Shown here: one piece after another, positions 5,978 to 6,711 of the stretch
How positions within the stretch are numbered: the stretch's first letter is position 1
How the letters are laid out: the number at the start of each line of letters is the position of its first letter
Source of the DNA: Sulfurimonas sp.
GTDB lineage: Bacteria; Campylobacterota; Campylobacteria; Campylobacterales; Sulfurimonadaceae
Assembly (NCBI GenBank): GCA_022712845.1
Contig: JAFLJV010000235.1
Span: 1-6,711, forward strand
Direction: 5' to 3'
DNA length: 6,711 nt
Notes under the pieces: generated by a model
Database searches by the model: none
Seen by the model: only the letters and a program-made list of their open reading frames with translations
What the model was told of the DNA's origin: nothing
Program-made: the position numbers and the translations under genes

Positions 5978-6093
5978 ATTGAGTATGAAGTTATTTATGG
6001 TCTCTTACTTATGTTCAAATAACGGCTAAAAAAGTATTAAACACACACTTTTTTCTTAAGTTTCAACTATATATTTTTAAAACAAATAACTTT

Positions 6094-6117
6094 AAAATAG
6101 GCAAAATCCCTATTTTT
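6094..6117. terminator. hairpin with T run, possible terminator
   Basis: AAAATAGG (6094-6101) pairs perfectly with CCTATTTT (6109-6116) across a 7-nt loop, and a T run occupies 6113-6117. Most of that T run is inside the stem, so terminator activity is uncertain. It would insulate the downstream gene from transcripts crossing the nested repeat. Confidence 0.3.
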
Positions 6118-6153
6118 AGGTAAACTTACTAAAATTAAATAGAACATTTTTTG

Positions 6154-6169
6154 TGATAGTTAATTATCA
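6154..6169. promoter_or_regulatory. Fur-box-like near-palindrome
   Basis: TGATAGTTAATTATCA is palindromic apart from one internal G/T pair and resembles the Fur inverted repeat TGATAAT-N-ATTATCA, with a 2-bp instead of a 1-bp centre. It lies about 100 bp upstream of the exported-protein gene, directly before a TACAAT -10-like box (6172-6177). The leftmost 12 bp recur in opposite orientation at 5731-5742, on the hemerythrin side. The region is very AT-rich, so a chance match is possible. Confidence 0.4.
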
Positions 6170-6239
6170 TATACAATATTAAATATATAAAGTGTTCGTT
6201 GAATAAATAGTTGTCGATAAATTAAATAGTAAAACTAAT

Positions 6240-6261
6240 TATAAATCACAACCACCAAGGA
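6240..6261 (+). promoter_or_regulatory. -10-like box and RBS of the exported-protein gene
   Basis: TATAAA at 6240-6245 is a possible -10, although it leaves a leader of only about 15 nt; TACAAT at 6172-6177, next to the Fur-like site, is the alternative. AAGGA at 6257-6261 is a clear ribosome binding site 6 nt before the ATG at 6268 and supports that start. Confidence 0.45.
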
Positions 6262-6267
6262 AAAACT

Positions 6268-6711
6268 ATGAAAAAACTAATATTTATAATACTAGCAATA
6301 TTATTAGCAACTACAGCATATTCTAGTTCATTGAAAGAACAGCAAAATGAAGATCAAGCATTTCATTGCCCAGTTACTGTGTCTAAAGAGTTTGATAAAC
6401 ACAATTCACTTGAGTATTTGGGTTACACTACATCACGTTTTTTACTAAAAGACGGCAATGCCGATTTTTATTTGGCTAAGAAAATTGAGAAGATAAATGA
6501 GAAAACATATACATCGTTTAGCTTTATTGCAATTCACTATGTTGCAGATGATGAACCCATCATAGATGCCACAACCAGATATTATGCCGATGGCATTAAC
6601 CTATGGGGTCTCGAATATAGTGAAGAATTGATAGAGCATTATTCAACATTACTGTTACCTTGCCTTGATAAATTAGTAACAGAAGTAGCATCACCAGCCA
6701 CAATAAGCCAT
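6268..6711 (+). CDS. exported protein of unknown function (3' truncated)
   Basis: An open frame of 148 codons starts at ATG 6268 with a well-spaced AAGGA and runs off the window end without a stop. The N-terminus is a typical Sec signal peptide: MKK, a hydrophobic core LIFIILAILLATT, then AYS before a likely cleavage after S19 or nearby. There is no lipobox Cys at the cleavage site, so the mature protein is probably periplasmic. The mature part has two cysteines, C34 and C132, that could form a disulfide, a run of charged residues near 70-80 (KKIEKINEK), and the segment TRYYADGINLWGLEYSEELIEHYS. I do not recognise the family. It is divergent from the hemerythrin-PAS gene and separated from it by the repeat-rich region. 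A shared stress or metal regulon is conceivable only if the Fur-like site is real. Confidence 0.82.
   Translation, partial: MKKLIFIILAILLATTAYSSSLKEQQNEDQAFHCPVTVSKEFDKHNSLEYLGYTTSRFLLKDGNADFYLAKKIEKINEKTYTSFSFIAIHYVADDEPIIDATTRYYADGINLWGLEYSEELIEHYSTLLLPCLDKLVTEVASPATISH

Larger units (their letters stand above)
5744..6011. repeat. 268-bp nested inverted-repeat structure, MITE-like
   Basis: The ends are perfect 34-bp inverted repeats (5744-5777 and 5978-6011), beginning TAAGTAAGAGACC and ending GGTCTCTTACTTA. Between them lie two further long hairpins, 5778-5871 and 5883-5977, separated only by CCCTGAGGG (5873-5881). As single strand it would fold into a three-way junction with most bases paired. 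No open frame of useful length is inside. The outermost TA on both sides is compatible with a TA target duplication of an IS630/mariner-type element, leaving 32-bp terminal repeats. A palindromic TA cannot be told apart from part of the repeat, so this is only suggestive. A structured RNA is the alternative. Confidence 0.75.

Noticed and set aside
5744..6011. Retron ncRNA or integron attC site
   Set aside because: No reverse transcriptase or integrase is in the window, and the conserved core bases of these elements are not evident; only the folding resembles them.
6152..6170. CRP/FNR-type site at TGTGATAGTTAATTATCATA
   Set aside because: The half-site spacing does not match TGTGA-N6-TCACA or TTGAT-N4-ATCAA; the palindrome fits a Fur-like pattern better.

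Overview
The window is very AT-rich, and its genes have short spacers, TATAAT-like -10 boxes and AAGG-type ribosome binding sites. The protein set is a cytoplasmic PAS-PAS histidine kinase with a HQWRQPL phosphoacceptor box, a hexameric-type citrate synthase, a rubredoxin and a hemerythrin-PAS protein. Together these suggest a Campylobacterota (Epsilonproteobacteria) chromosome, perhaps a Sulfurimonas-like organism. The assignment is inferred from gene style, not from a database match.

Layout. Positions 1-314 are the 3' end of an unrecognised gene. A strong promoter (346-373) opens a three-gene plus-strand signalling operon: a CheY-like single-domain receiver (409-765), a CheC-type phosphatase with both catalytic motifs intact (769-1374), and a soluble sensor kinase (1329-2864) that overlaps the phosphatase gene by 46 nt. 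Citrate synthase gltA (2925-4205) follows with its own promoter-like leader, then a 53-aa rubredoxin (4373-4534). Convergent to these, on the minus strand, is a hemerythrin-PAS protein (4646-5602). A 665-bp gene-free region (5603-6267) separates it from a divergent exported protein (6268 to beyond the window end).

How the parts fit. Kinase, receiver and phosphatase supply phosphate input, carrier and phosphate removal, so they look like one self-contained phospho-signalling module with no DNA-binding output in the window. Rubredoxin and hemerythrin-PAS are both non-heme-iron proteins, plausibly tied to oxygen or redox handling, and converge on a shared palindrome.

The most unusual content is non-coding. 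Two copies (4572-4645 and 5788-5861) of a 74-bp palindromic element align without gaps, yet differ in their central palindrome and outer arms in ways that keep base pairing. The second copy is nested, with another long hairpin, inside a 268-bp structure (5744-6011) closed by a perfect 34-bp inverted repeat. Its fold would be a three-way junction; it may be a MITE-like element or a structured RNA. An identical 12-bp sequence in opposite orientations flanks this structure at 5731-5742 and 6154-6165; the right copy is part of a near-palindrome resembling a Fur box.
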